64,000 nucleotides of DNA from JAENWD01 sp963796915 (GCA_963796915.1 CAWCNI010000004.1:1240001-1304000); one strand, 5' to 3'. Shown: positions 18,772-28,156, counted from the stretch's first letter. Numbers and translations are program-made. Notes: a model not told the origin generated them from the sequence alone.

Positions 18772-19362
18772 CTACTTCGCCGTCACGACGAAATGCGCCC
18801 GCCGGTTCTTCGACCAGGCGGTCTCGTCGTGGCCCGGATCGAAGGGGAATTCCTTCCCGTAGGTCACCGTCTTGATCCGCTCGGCCGCGATGCCGAGCGA
18901 CAACAGATAGGTTCGCGCCGCGACCGCGCGGCGTTCGCCGAGAGCCAGATTGTATTCCGCCGTTCCCCGCTCGTCGCAATGACCTTCAATCGTCACCTGC
19001 CACGAGGGAAACTTCTTCAGCACCTCGGCGTTGGAAGCGAGGGCCTGCTGGCCTGCCTGGTCGACTTCCGACCCGTCGAGCACGAAGAAGATCGGCTTGA
19101 GCGGCGAATTGCGGTTGAGATCGTCAAGCGACTTCGAGCCCACCGAGTCTTCCGTCACCGGTTCTGGCGGCACTGGCGCCGCCTCGGGAATCGGTTCGGG
19201 CGGAGCCGGCGGGCGGCCGCCCGCAGCGTCCGTGGTGGCCGGAGGGGGCGGCGGCAGCGGGCGCGCCACCGGGGGCTGTTTCTTGTGGCACGCGCCGGCC
19301 ACCAGACTCAGCAGCAGGAGCAGGCTCATGGCGGCCATTCGGACCGCAGGACGGGATCTCAT
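18772..19362 (-). CDS. pal: Peptidoglycan-associated lipoprotein Pal
   Basis: Outer-membrane lipoprotein that tethers to peptidoglycan and binds TolB. A signal peptide with lipidated cysteine at about residue 25 (SLVAGAC) precedes a Pro/Ala-rich spacer. The OmpA C-terminal domain contains the peptidoglycan-binding EGHCDERGTAEYNLALGERRA and ends NRRAHFVVTAK. Length is 196 residues. It lies between tolB and cpoB. Confidence 0.95.
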   Translation of the reverse strand: MRSRPAVRMAAMSLLLLLSLVAGACHKKQPPVARPLPPPPPATTDAAGGRPPAPPEPIPEAAPVPPEPVTEDSVGSKSLDDLNRNSPLKPIFFVLDGSEVDQAGQQALASNAEVLKKFPSWQVTIEGHCDERGTAEYNLALGERRAVAARTYLLSLGIAAERIKTVTYGKEFPFDPGHDETAWSKNRRAHFVVTAK

Positions 19363-19399
19363 CGTGGGTGACTCCTTTGCGTGCGACGTCCGCGGTGCG

Positions 19400-20764
19400 T
19401 CAGCGCGACCAGTCGGGCGTGTAGTTGTTGCCGATCTTCGTGATCTGCGTCAGGTCCTTGCCGTCGCGACCGATGGTGAACACCTGCACCTTGCCCGCGC
19501 GCGTCGATGTAAACGCGATGTGCCGGCCGTTGGGGGCGTAACTCGGGCTCTCGTTGCTGCCCTCCCCGTAGGTGATCGGGTGAATCTCGCCGGTGGCGAA
19601 GTCGTAAATCTTGATGTCGTAGCCGGGCCCCGTCTTGCAGACGAAGGCCAGCTCGTTGAATGGCGCCGGCGACCACGTCGCCCGGTCGCAGTACGAATCA
19701 GTCGAGACGCGACGGACGTTGAGGCCGTCGGCGCCCATCACGTAGATGGCCGGACCGCCGGATCGATCCGAGGTGAACGCGATCTGCGCGCCGGTCGGCG
19801 ACCACGTCGGCGTCGTGTCGATCGCCGGGTTGTTGGTCAGCCGCTTCACGCCGGACCCGTCACGATTCATCAGGTACAGCTCGGAGTTGCCGTCGCGATT
19901 CGACGTGAACGCGATCCGCGTCCCGTCCGGCGACCACGCCGGCAGCCAGTTCTGCGTGCCCGGCGTCGTCGGCTCGATTCGCCGGCCCTCGTAAATGAGC
20001 GAGACGAACAGCGTCGGGAACCCGCGCGCGTACAACGTGTAGGCGATCGAACGCGAATCCGGTGACCACGTCGGCGTGATGTTCAGCGCCCGGTTGATGG
20101 TGATGCGGCGCTGGTTGGCGCCGTCGTAGTCGGCGATGTAGACCTCTTTCACGTCGCGCGACTCGACGGTGCCGGTGATCCGTTCCCGATCGCGATCCGA
20201 CGAGAAGGTGAGCTTGGTGCGCGCGACGCCCATGAGGCCGCGCTGCTCCTTGTGAATCTCGTCGGCGACGGCGTGCGCGTATGCCCGGGGATTGGCCGCC
20301 GAGCCCGAGTACTCCCGCGAGAACGCCACCTGGCGGGCCTGGACGCTGAACAGCCGCACCTGAATCTTCAGGCCGGTGCCCTCGCGTTGCACGGTGCCAA
20401 TCAGCACGGCGTCAGCGCCGAGCTCGCGCCACCGGTCGAACGGCACGGCGTCGATCGTCTTTGCCGCCGGGATCGACGCGTAGGTGTCGCGCGGGATCAT
20501 GTCGAACTCGCGCTCGAAGGCGAGGTCGTCCCACAGCACCTGGGCCAGCGTCTTGGCCGCTGCGACGGTTTCCGCGTCGCTCGACAACGCGATGAAGTCC
20601 GGCACGGCGTAGTGCGGAGGCTGGCCGGGATCGCGCGCAGAGATGCTCAGCTTCACCTCGTTCTGCTGCGACTGCGGCGCCTGAGAGGGCGGCGGTGTCT
20701 GCGTGGCGAGGACCGGGCTCAGGGCCACGAGGGCCAACAGGGAAGTGAGGAGAAGTCGTCGCAT
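19400..20764 (-). CDS. tolB: Tol-Pal system translocation protein TolB
   Basis: Periplasmic partner of Pal. An N-terminal signal peptide (RRLLLTSLLALVALSP) precedes the TolB amino domain (ALSSDAETVAAAKTLAQVLWDDL). A six-bladed beta-propeller of PD40 repeats follows (ITPTWSPDSRSIAYT, LPAWSPDGTRIAFTSNRDGNSELY, DTTPTWSPTGAQIAFTSD). Length of 454 residues is normal. Its start codon shares one base with the tolA stop (TGATG), so translation is probably coupled. Confidence 0.95.
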   Translation of the reverse strand: MRRLLLTSLLALVALSPVLATQTPPPSQAPQSQQNEVKLSISARDPGQPPHYAVPDFIALSSDAETVAAAKTLAQVLWDDLAFEREFDMIPRDTYASIPAAKTIDAVPFDRWRELGADAVLIGTVQREGTGLKIQVRLFSVQARQVAFSREYSGSAANPRAYAHAVADEIHKEQRGLMGVARTKLTFSSDRDRERITGTVESRDVKEVYIADYDGANQRRITINRALNITPTWSPDSRSIAYTLYARGFPTLFVSLIYEGRRIEPTTPGTQNWLPAWSPDGTRIAFTSNRDGNSELYLMNRDGSGVKRLTNNPAIDTTPTWSPTGAQIAFTSDRSGGPAIYVMGADGLNVRRVSTDSYCDRATWSPAPFNELAFVCKTGPGYDIKIYDFATGEIHPITYGEGSNESPSYAPNGRHIAFTSTRAGKVQVFTIGRDGKDLTQITKIGNNYTPDWSR

Positions 20765-21522
20765 CAGCGCTCGTATTGGAAGTTGAGGTGCACTGTCAGT
20801 GAAGGTTCTGGAAACTGCCCCGGGAGCGGCGGCAGCTGCCGCGTGAGCAGCAGGGCGCGCTGCGCCGTCTGATCGAGCGCGAAGTATCCGCTCGACTGCT
20901 CGAGTTGCATGTCGGTGAGCCGGCCGTCGCGCTGGATCGTGAACTTCATCATCGTCTGGCCGGCAACGCTCTGCTTGGCGCTCCAGTTCCGCTGAATCAG
21001 CTCAATCATCTGCGAGAGATACTCGGGACAGCAGAAATTCGACACGTCGAGGTGGCCGTTGGTGCCGCCGCCGCCGGTCGTCAGCCCGAAGGCCTTGGTC
21101 TTCGCGCCGGTATCGACCCGCGCATCGCCCTCGCGCGCCTCTTTGGCAGTGGGCGTCGCCCGGGCCTTCGCCTCGGCCGCGCTCTTCGTCGGCGGCTTCG
21201 GCGTGACCTTGATCTCCCTGGTCGGCAGCACCATCTCCGGCGCCTTCGACAGGGCGGCCGCCGGATTCGGCTTGCTCTGCAGCGGCGCCACTTCGGCAGC
21301 CTTGCCGCCGATCGTCGTCATGCCGCCGTTCTGCGGTCCTGGCGCCGAGCTGAGGCTGATCGTCATCACGTTCTTCAGCGGATCGTCCTGAGCCGCAGGC
21401 GCCGGGGCCAGCAGGATGGCGATCACCGCCACGCCGTGCACGGCGAGCGAGATGAGGACCATCTGCCGCAGCCCGGTGGCCGGCCGCGCGCGCTCGAGGA
21501 GGATCGGACTGACAGCATCCAC
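20764..21522 (-). CDS. tolA: TolA/TonB-family energy-transducing protein
   Basis: 252 residues: one N-terminal membrane helix (MVLISLAVHGVAVIAILLAP, about residues 21-40), a Pro/Lys/Ala-rich periplasmic spacer, and a C-terminal TonB-type domain (IQRNWSAKQSVAGQTMMKFTIQRDGRLTDMQLEQSSG). A paired cysteine sits just before that domain (NFCCPEY). Position between tolR and tolB shows the TolA role: it transmits proton-motive force from TolQR to TolB-Pal. The spacer is much shorter than in Escherichia coli TolA (421 residues) and lacks the long alanine-rich helix. Confidence 0.87.
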   Translation of the reverse strand: MDAVSPILLERARPATGLRQMVLISLAVHGVAVIAILLAPAPAAQDDPLKNVMTISLSSAPGPQNGGMTTIGGKAAEVAPLQSKPNPAAALSKAPEMVLPTREIKVTPKPPTKSAAEAKARATPTAKEAREGDARVDTGAKTKAFGLTTGGGGTNGHLDVSNFCCPEYLSQMIELIQRNWSAKQSVAGQTMMKFTIQRDGRLTDMQLEQSSGYFALDQTAQRALLLTRQLPPLPGQFPEPSLTVHLNFQYER

Positions 21523-21526
21523 GGGG

Positions 21527-21988
21527 CTACCGCTCTCCCGGCAGCTTGGCGATGATGCCGACCTTCTCGACGCCGCCTTCCTTGAGCCTGTCCATCACCG
21601 ACATCAAATCCTGCAGCTGCACACCGCCATCGCCACGCAGGAACACTTCCTTCGACGACTTGGACGTCATCGACTGCCTGATGCGTTCGCCGAGGACCTG
21701 CATGTTGATCGGCTCGTCGCCAAGATAGACGATGTGATTCTGCCGGAAGGCCAGCGGCACGTTGACGAAGATGCGCTCGCTCGGCATCGGCGCCGCACGG
21801 CGGGACACCGGCACGCTCACGTCAAACCCCCGCTGCATCATCGGTGCCGTCACCATGAAGATGATGAGCAGCACGAGCATGACGTCCACGAGGGGGACGA
21901 CGTTGATCTCGGCGAGCGCCGTCGAGACGCGGCGGCCGCGACCGCGGCGCGGGCCTTCCGCTCCCGAGAGGTCCTGGAGTTTCGGCAT
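21527..21988 (-). CDS. tolR: ExbD/TolR-family protein
   Basis: Inner-membrane proton-channel subunit. The single membrane helix carries the essential aspartate in INVVPLVDVMLVLLIIF. The periplasmic domain includes VFLRGDGGVQLQDLMSVMDRLKEGGVEKVGII. Length is 153 residues. It lies 4 bases after tolQ and 4 bases before tolA. Confidence 0.95.
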   Translation of the reverse strand: MPKLQDLSGAEGPRRGRGRRVSTALAEINVVPLVDVMLVLLIIFMVTAPMMQRGFDVSVPVSRRAAPMPSERIFVNVPLAFRQNHIVYLGDEPINMQVLGERIRQSMTSKSSKEVFLRGDGGVQLQDLMSVMDRLKEGGVEKVGIIAKLPGER

Positions 21989-21992
21989 CGCC

Positions 21993-22752
21993 TTACGTGA
22001 AGTTGCGCTCGGAGATGTTGAGGAACTCGAGCGAGAAGTCGTCCATCTCCGACGCGAGCAGCTTCACGCGTGACGCGAGGTGGTTGTAGAAGTAGACAGC
22101 AGGGATGGCGGCGAACAGCCCCGCGGCCGTCGCAATCAGCGCGTCGGCGATGCCCGGCGCCACGACGCCGAGGTTCGTCGATCCGGTCTGGCCGATGCCC
22201 TGGAATGCCGACATGATCCCCCACACCGTGCCGAACAGCCCGATGTACGGCGTGATGCTGGCCGTCGTCGCGAGGAACGACACGCGACTTTCGAGCTTGT
22301 TGACTTCAACCGACGCCGCCCGCAGCAGCGCGCGATCGAGCGCCATCAGGCTTCGAAGGGTTGGACGTGCGCCGGCTGCCGCCGGACTGCCGGCTGCTGG
22401 TGCGGTCTGTCGCAGCTGCGTGTTCAGCTCGGCGTAGCCGGCCTGGAAGATGCCGACCAGCGGGCTCTCGCGTGAGGTTCTTGCAGACGGCCTGCACCTC
22501 CGAAAACTTGCTGCTGCGCCGGAAGACGTCGAGGAATGCCGTGGATTGCCGCTCGGCCCGATTGAGCGCCCACAGCTTGAAGAGGATGATGCCCCAGGAG
22601 GTAACGGAGAACAGAATCAGGACAAGCAGCACAAGCTTCGCGATCGGACCCGATCGCGAGACGAGCTGGATGATGTCCTGGCCCGGAGCCGAGTCAGATC
22701 CCGCCGCGCCCTGCACCTGGAGTGCAAGTACGTACAAACCGAGCAAGCGCAA
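21993..22752 (-). CDS. tolQ: MotA/TolQ/ExbB proton channel family protein (one frameshift)
   Basis: Three-helix inner-membrane motor protein working with TolR. The first helix is in AKLVLLVLILFSVTSWGIILF. The second and third are in ATTASITPYIGLFGTVWGIMSAF and GIADALIATAAGLFAAIPAVYFYNHL. The frame breaks at about 22464-22475, where LTRE should run into SPLVGIFQAGYAELNTQL; a net +1 (one extra base, or CG lost twice-over in a CG repeat) restores it, giving about 252 residues. No ATG is available. GGAGG at 22762-22758 precedes a run of TTG codons, and I choose 22752. It heads the tol operon. Confidence 0.87.
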
Positions 22753-22804
22753 CAATTCCTCCGCAACATACGTTGTGCGCCGCTGGGACAGCGCGGTAAC
22801 ACGT

Positions 22805-22833
22805 AGCGTAACACTCGATCGGATCGCTTTCAA
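22805..22833 (-). promoter_or_regulatory. Predicted promoter of the tol-pal operon
   Basis: On the minus strand TTGAAA (22833-22828), a 17-base spacer and TACGCT (22810-22805) fit a housekeeping-sigma promoter. The transcript would start near 22798, about 46 bases before the chosen tolQ start. It lies in the 155-base divergent gap between tolQ and recN. Confidence 0.5.
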
Positions 22834-22907
22834 GGGTATGCTACGATTGCAGTTGCGGCATTTCCCGCGAGCCGCCGACACCTTCCATCCTTCGTTCCGC
22901 TCCCGGC

Positions 22908-24596
22908 ATGCTGCGGTACCTGAGCATCGAGCACCTCGCCGTCATCGAACGCGTCGAGATCGATTTCGACGCGGGGCTCAACGTCCTGACCGGCGAAACA
23001 GGCGCTGGCAAGTCGATCCTGGTCGAGGCGATCGGCCTGCTGCTCGGCGCGCGCGCGTCGAGCGATCTCGTGCGCACCGGGGAAGACCTCGCCACCATCC
23101 AGGCCATCTTCGACGTGTCGGGCGAAGAGGTCATCGTCCGCCGCGAGCTGACCTCGCAGGGGCGCAGCCGGGCGTTCATCAACGGCGCGCTGGCCACCGC
23201 GGGCGCGCTGAAGGATCTGGCAGCGCGGCTCATCGAAGTCCACGGCCAGCACGATCATCAGGGCCTGCTCGTCGCGGACGGGCACATCGACCTGCTGGAC
23301 GACTATGCCGGCCTGTCGGCACCGCGCGAGGAGGTCGCCAACGCGTACCGGCGGCTCGGCGCGCTGCGGGCCGAGCTCGACACGCTGCAGCTCGACGAAC
23401 GCCAGAAGCTCTCGCGCACCGACCTGCTGACGTTCGAGCGCGATGAGATCGTCAGGGCCGGCCCGGTGGACGGCGAAGACGCGGCCCTCGAACAGGAGCG
23501 GCGGCTGCTCGCCAACGCCGAGCGCCTGGTGGCGCTGAGCGGCGAGATTCATCAGTCGCTCTACGAGCAGGACGGCGCCGTGCTCAGCACGCTGGCGACA
23601 GTGTGGAAGCGCGTCGCCGATCTCGCGGCCCTCGACGACCGGGCGGCGCCCTTCCTCGAGGCGCGCACCTCCATACAGTCACAACTCGAAGAACTTGCGT
23701 ACTTCGTACGCGATTACGCCGCCGATATCGACGCCTCACCCGGGCGCCTGACCGAAGTCGAGGATCGCCTCGCCGTGCTGACACGGCTGAAGAAGAAATA
23801 CGGCCCTGCCATCACCGACGTCCTCGCGCACGCCGAGGCCAGTGACAGGGAATTGCGTGCGCTCTCGTCGTCGGACGAACGCGCCGCCGAGGTGGCCGCC
23901 GCCTTATCGCGGGCCGAGCGTGACTACCTGTCAGCCGCCGAGACGCTCGGATCGGCGCGCCGCAAGGCGGCGACGACGTTTTCGCGCGAGCTGGTCGAGG
24001 TGCTGGCGGGGCTCGCGATGGAGCAGACGCGCTTCGAGGTGCGCTTCGACGCCGGTCCGCCGACCAGGGCAGAGTGGGGTCCGCGCGGCACCGACCGGCT
24101 GGAGTTCTACGTCTCGCCGAACCCCGGCGAAGACCTGCGTCCGCTCTCGCGAGTGGTGTCTGGCGGGGAGCTGTCGCGGCTGATGCTCGGCATCAAGACG
24201 CTCACCGCGCAGGTCGGTCGCGGCGCCACGCTCATCTTCGACGAGGTGGACGCGGGCATCGGCGGCCAGACCGCCGACGTGGTGGGGAAGCGCCTCCAGG
24301 CGCTGGCGGTCGCCGACCAGGTCCTGTGCATCACCCACCTCCCGCAAATCGCCGCCCACGCAGATGTGCAGTACCGGATCACCAAGGCGGTGCATCATGG
24401 AAGGACGATGGCGAGTGTCGTCCGACTCGATGCGGCCGCGCGCGAAGCCGAGCTTGCGCGGATGATCGCTGGCGACAAGGCGAGCAGCAGCGTTCTGGCC
24501 AGCGCAAACGAGATGCTGCTTGCGAGGAAGCGGGCGAAAGGCGAAGTGAACGCGAAAGGCGAAAGCGAAAGCCGCCGGGCGAGGGGACGATCGTGA
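22908..24596 (+). CDS. recN: DNA repair protein RecN
   Basis: SMC-like ATPase of double-strand break repair. Walker A is GETGAGKS (residues 29-36). A long coiled-coil middle follows. The C-terminal ATPase half has the signature SRVVSGGELSRLMLGIK and Walker B LIFDEVDAGIGG, with CITHLPQIAAHAD. Length of 562 residues is typical. It starts MLRYLSIEHLAVIERVEIDF. Its stop overlaps the miaB GTG start. Confidence 0.96.
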   Translation: MLRYLSIEHLAVIERVEIDFDAGLNVLTGETGAGKSILVEAIGLLLGARASSDLVRTGEDLATIQAIFDVSGEEVIVRRELTSQGRSRAFINGALATAGALKDLAARLIEVHGQHDHQGLLVADGHIDLLDDYAGLSAPREEVANAYRRLGALRAELDTLQLDERQKLSRTDLLTFERDEIVRAGPVDGEDAALEQERRLLANAERLVALSGEIHQSLYEQDGAVLSTLATVWKRVADLAALDDRAAPFLEARTSIQSQLEELAYFVRDYAADIDASPGRLTEVEDRLAVLTRLKKKYGPAITDVLAHAEASDRELRALSSSDERAAEVAAALSRAERDYLSAAETLGSARRKAATTFSRELVEVLAGLAMEQTRFEVRFDAGPPTRAEWGPRGTDRLEFYVSPNPGEDLRPLSRVVSGGELSRLMLGIKTLTAQVGRGATLIFDEVDAGIGGQTADVVGKRLQALAVADQVLCITHLPQIAAHADVQYRITKAVHHGRTMASVVRLDAAAREAELARMIAGDKASSSVLASANEMLLARKRAKGEVNAKGESESRRARGRS

Positions 24597-25915
24597 GCCG
24601 GAAATTCCTGATCGAAACCTACGGCTGCCAGATGAACTATCACGACTCCGAGCAGATGGCCGGTCTGCTGGAATCGGCAGGGTACGACCGTACCGACTCC
24701 GACGCCGACGCCGACGTGGTCGTCATCAACACCTGCAGCGTGCGGGAGCACGCCGAGGACAAGCTCTATACGCGGCTTGGCGAACTGCGCGTCCTGGGCG
24801 AAGAGACTGGCCATCGGCCGCTGGTCGCAGTGGCCGGCTGCGTAGCGCAGCAGGAGGGCGCGTCGCTGCTCAAGCGGTCTGGCATCGTCGACGTGGTCGT
24901 CGGCACGCGCCGTACGCGCCTGCTTCCGATGCTGGTCGATCGGGCGCAGCAAACGGCGCGGCCGCAGGTGGATCTCGGCGCGCACGACAACGTGGCATTT
25001 CCGTTCGGCCTCACGCGGCGCGACGACCCCGTTCGCGCCTGGGTGACGATCATCGAGGGCTGCAACGAGTACTGCAGCTTCTGCGTCGTGCCGTATACGC
25101 GCGGTCACGAGCGCATGCGGCCGAAGGCCGAGATTCTCGCCGAGGTCCGCGACGCCGCTGCGCGCGGCCTGAAGGAAGTGCAACTGCTCGGGCAGATCGT
25201 CAATCACTACCAGGCGCCGGACGATCCGCACTGTGATTTCGCCGGCCTCCTCGAGGCGGTCCACGACGTCGCCGGCATCGAGCGCATCCGCTTCGCGAGC
25301 CCCCATCCGCGCCACGTCACGCGGCGGCTGATCGAGGCGTTCCGGACGCTGCCCAAGGTGTGCCGCCACCTCCACCTGCCGGTCCAATCGGGCTCGAGCC
25401 GGCTCCTCCGGCTGATGCGCCGGCGCTACGACCGGGACACCTACCTGGCGCTCGTCGACGACGTGCGCGACCGGATTCCCGGGCTGACGGTGTCAACCGA
25501 CATGATCGTCGGCTTCCCGGGAGAGACGGCGGCAGATTTTGACGAGACCATGTCGCTGGCGGCGCGCGTGCGCTACCACAGCATGTTCTCTTTCAAGTAC
25601 TCCGAGCGGCCGAACACGCTGGCGGCCAAGCGCTACCCGGATGACGTCCCGGAGTCGGAGAAGACCGCCCGGATCGTCGCGCTGCAGCAGTTGCAGCGAG
25701 ACATCCAGTTGCAGATTCACGAAGGCATGGTGGGGGAGTGCGCGGAGGTCCTGGTCGACGCTGGCAGCCGCCGCCGGTCGTCCGAGCTCTCCGGGCGCAC
25801 GCCAGGCAATACCGTGGTCAACCTGCCCGGGCCGTCGGAATGGCTAGGCAAGACGGTACCGGTGACGATTCGCCGCGCGGGCCCGTACAGCGTCTGGGGC
25901 GAGGCAGCCCTGTAG
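24593..25915 (+). CDS. miaB: tRNA-2-methylthio-N6-dimethylallyladenosine synthase MiaB
   Basis: Radical-SAM methylthiotransferase acting on A37 of tRNAs. The N-terminal UPF0004 domain holds three cluster cysteines (ETYGCQMN, INTCSVREHAED, AVAGCVAQQEG). The radical-SAM motif is CNEYCSFC at about residues 157-164. A C-terminal TRAM domain closes the 440-residue protein. The frame is open upstream inside recN, but similarity begins at SRKFLIETYGC. I therefore use the GTG overlapping the recN stop, preceded by GAGGGGA. Confidence 0.95.
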   Translation: MSRKFLIETYGCQMNYHDSEQMAGLLESAGYDRTDSDADADVVVINTCSVREHAEDKLYTRLGELRVLGEETGHRPLVAVAGCVAQQEGASLLKRSGIVDVVVGTRRTRLLPMLVDRAQQTARPQVDLGAHDNVAFPFGLTRRDDPVRAWVTIIEGCNEYCSFCVVPYTRGHERMRPKAEILAEVRDAAARGLKEVQLLGQIVNHYQAPDDPHCDFAGLLEAVHDVAGIERIRFASPHPRHVTRRLIEAFRTLPKVCRHLHLPVQSGSSRLLRLMRRRYDRDTYLALVDDVRDRIPGLTVSTDMIVGFPGETAADFDETMSLAARVRYHSMFSFKYSERPNTLAAKRYPDDVPESEKTARIVALQQLQRDIQLQIHEGMVGECAEVLVDAGSRRRSSELSGRTPGNTVVNLPGPSEWLGKTVPVTIRRAGPYSVWGEAAL

Positions 25916-25987
25916 GCCGATCTCCGATCGCCGATGGAGGTGATCTCAGAGCGGCGTTTCGGTCGGCCGATGGGTTCGCGCGTGTAG

Positions 25988-26007
25988 GGCCGATCTTCAG
26001 ATCGGCC
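25988..26007. repeat. Palindromic intergenic repeat, copy 1
   Basis: GGCCGATCT, two bases, AGATCGGCC: a perfect palindrome with 9-bp arms in the 124-base gap between miaB and the nuclease-family gene. Partial relatives of the arm (GGCCGAT and CGCCGAT) recur through 25916-25970. A second, degenerate copy is at 28424-28443. It may act as a REP-like element or terminator. Confidence 0.5.
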
Positions 26008-26039
26008 ATCAAGGGCGGCGGAGCAGGGCAGGGGTAGTT

Positions 26040-26525
26040 ATGCAGATCGAGATGACAATCAAGGGCGTGATGGTGGATCCGGTGACCAACGATCCGATCA
26101 TCATCCTGCGCGATCACGACGGCCAGCGGGTGCTGCCGATCTGGGTCGGCGTGCCGGAGGCCAATGCCATCGGGCTGCAGATAGAGAACGTCGCGCCACA
26201 GCGGCCGCTGACGCACGATCTGCTGCGCGACGTCATTCACGCGCTCGACGGCAGCGTGGAGAAGGTCGTCGTCTGCGACCTGAAGGAGAACACCTTCTAC
26301 GCGCTGATCCACCTGCGCGTCCGCGACGAGCTGGTGACCATCGATGCCCGCCCGAGCGACGCCATCGCCCTCGCCTTGCGGGCACGGGCGCCGATCTTCG
26401 TCGAAGAGTCGGTGATGGAGAACGCCAGGACCATCGAATCGGCGCCGGACCGCACCAACACCCAACGCTTGCAGCGCTGGCTGGAGAGCCTCGACGCCGA
26501 CGATCTCGGCAAATACAAGATGTAG
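26040..26525 (+). CDS. Bifunctional nuclease family protein (DUF151)
   Basis: 161 residues with the BFN/DUF151 domain over about 1-130 (MTIKGVMVDPVTNDPIIILRD, LPIWVGVPEANAIGLQIENV, RPLTHDLLRDVI, FYALIHLRV, IDARPSDAIALALRARAPIFV). A C-terminal helix ends LESLDADDLGKYKM, also seen in bacterial members. The family is named from a plant nuclease; bacterial function is not settled. It stands alone between a palindromic repeat and parA, and no ribosome-binding site stands out. Confidence 0.9.
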   Translation: MQIEMTIKGVMVDPVTNDPIIILRDHDGQRVLPIWVGVPEANAIGLQIENVAPQRPLTHDLLRDVIHALDGSVEKVVVCDLKENTFYALIHLRVRDELVTIDARPSDAIALALRARAPIFVEESVMENARTIESAPDRTNTQRLQRWLESLDADDLGKYKM

Positions 26526-26589
26526 CCGCCCGGTCTCCCACTCCCCGGGACCGGGCCAGTCGCTCAGAGTGTAAGATGGCCCGCGTCAC

Positions 26590-27345
26590 ATGATTGTCAG
26601 CATTGCCAACCAGAAGGGCGGCGTCGGCAAGACCACGACCGCCATCAACCTGGCCGCCGCGCTCGCGCTGAGGGGACGCCAGACCCTCCTCATCGACCTG
26701 GATCCCCAGGCCAACAGCACGATGTCGTTCCTGGACATGCGCCAGGTCACCCGCAGCGTCTACGACGTCATCGCCGAGCCCGACGCGAAGCTCGAAGACA
26801 TCATCGTCCAGACCCCGATCGCGAACCTGTGGGTAGCGCCGGCCCGCATCGCCCTGGCCAAGCTCGAAGGCCGGCTGGTGGGGGAGATCGACTCGCACTT
26901 CCGCATCAAGGACCGCCTGGACGCCGTGCGCAACCGGTTCGAGGCGATTGTGATCGACTGTCCGCCGGCCCTCGGCCTGCTCACCGTCAACGCGCTCGTC
27001 GCATCGTCACACCTGCTGATTCCCATCCAGTCCTCGTACTTCGCGCTGGAAGGCACGGACGACCTGCTCGAGACGATCGAGAAAGTAAGGGCGAGGGCGA
27101 ATCCCGGGCTGCAGATTCTCGGTGTCGTCATCACCATGCACGACCGCCGCACCTCGCTGGCCCGCGACATCCGCGATCAGATCACCCAGGTGTTCGGCGC
27201 CAAGGTGTTCAAAACCACTATTTCCAAGAGCGTCAGACTCGAAGAGAGCCCGGCCTACAAGGAATCGATTTTTACCTTCGCGCCTGATTCCACCGGCGCG
27301 AGCGAGTACTACTCGCTGTGCGAAGAGGTGATTGACCGTGCCTAA
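26590..27345 (+). CDS. parA: ParA/Soj-family chromosome partitioning ATPase
   Basis: Deviant Walker A ATPase that moves ParB-bound DNA. KGGVGKTT is at residues 9-16, the A' motif is IDLDPQANST and Walker B is IVIDCPPALG. Length of 251 residues, without an N-terminal HTH, matches chromosomal Soj. A TAAGAT -10-like box ends 12 bases before the ATG, but no convincing -35 precedes it. It overlaps or abuts parB. The usual mnmG-rsmG neighbours are absent. Confidence 0.95.
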   Translation: MIVSIANQKGGVGKTTTAINLAAALALRGRQTLLIDLDPQANSTMSFLDMRQVTRSVYDVIAEPDAKLEDIIVQTPIANLWVAPARIALAKLEGRLVGEIDSHFRIKDRLDAVRNRFEAIVIDCPPALGLLTVNALVASSHLLIPIQSSYFALEGTDDLLETIEKVRARANPGLQILGVVITMHDRRTSLARDIRDQITQVFGAKVFKTTISKSVRLEESPAYKESIFTFAPDSTGASEYYSLCEEVIDRA

Positions 27346-28156
27346 GCGAGGCCTGCCCGACACGATCCGAATGCGTCACGACTCGCACTATGTGGATGCC
27401 ATTACAGCCCCGAGCGGCGTTCCCGTCGGGCGCATGGTGCCCATCGACCTGATCGACCCGAACCCGCAGCAGCCGCGACAGCTCATGGGCGACTTGTCGG
27501 AGCTGATGGCGTCCATCGCCGAGAAGGGCATCATCGAGCCGCTGGTACTCAGGCAGCGGGGCGATCGCTACCAGATCATCGCCGGCGAACGTCGTTACCA
27601 GGCGGCGGTCCAGGTCGGGCTCAAGGAGCTGCCGGGCGTCGTTCGCGAGGGCGACGACAACGAAGTGCTCGAGCTCGCCCTCGTCGAGAACCTTCAGCGC
27701 AAGGATCTAACGCCGTTTGAAGAATCTGAAGCGATGGCGGTGCTCGCGCAGCGGTGCGCGTATACGCACGAGATGCTGGCGAAAAAGCTGGGGAAGTCCC
27801 GTGTCGCTGTCACGGAGTCCCTGGCGCTTCAAGCCATGCCGGATCAGATCAAAAACCTTTGTCGGCTGGCCGACATTAGCTCTAAATCGCTGCTTCTACA
27901 GATAGTTAGACAGGGCGACCCCGATAAAATGGCCGCCTTGATTGAACGGCTGACCACAGCGGGGAATGTGACCCGCGAGGAAGCCCGAAAAGCAGCGGCC
28001 AAGCCTGCCGTGGGCCGGCCGAAGTCAGCCATCTTCACTTACAAGCCTCAGAGCAAGGCTTTCAATCTCAAGCTCAGTTTCAGTAAGGGCAAGGCCTCAC
28101 GCGACGAGGTAATCTCCGCCCTCGAGTCGATCCTGGACGAGCTCAAGAACCAGTAG
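27338..28156 (+). CDS. parB: ParB/RepB/Spo0J-family partition protein
   Basis: CTP-dependent DNA clamp that loads at parS. The N-terminal domain shows PNPQQPRQ, IAEKGIIEPLVLRQ and the CTP-binding GERRYQAA at about residue 83. A helix-turn-helix follows (LAKKLGKSRVAVTESLAL), then a C-terminal dimerisation part. I choose the GTG at 27338, 9 bases after GAAGAGG; a TTG at 27332 is in the same frame. Length is 272 residues. The segment at roughly 27700-28100 looks visibly more AT-rich than its surroundings. No parS-like TGTTTCACGTGAAACA was noticed in the window. Confidence 0.93.
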   Translation: MPKRGLPDTIRMRHDSHYVDAITAPSGVPVGRMVPIDLIDPNPQQPRQLMGDLSELMASIAEKGIIEPLVLRQRGDRYQIIAGERRYQAAVQVGLKELPGVVREGDDNEVLELALVENLQRKDLTPFEESEAMAVLAQRCAYTHEMLAKKLGKSRVAVTESLALQAMPDQIKNLCRLADISSKSLLLQIVRQGDPDKMAALIERLTTAGNVTREEARKAAAKPAVGRPKSAIFTYKPQSKAFNLKLSFSKGKASRDEVISALESILDELKNQ

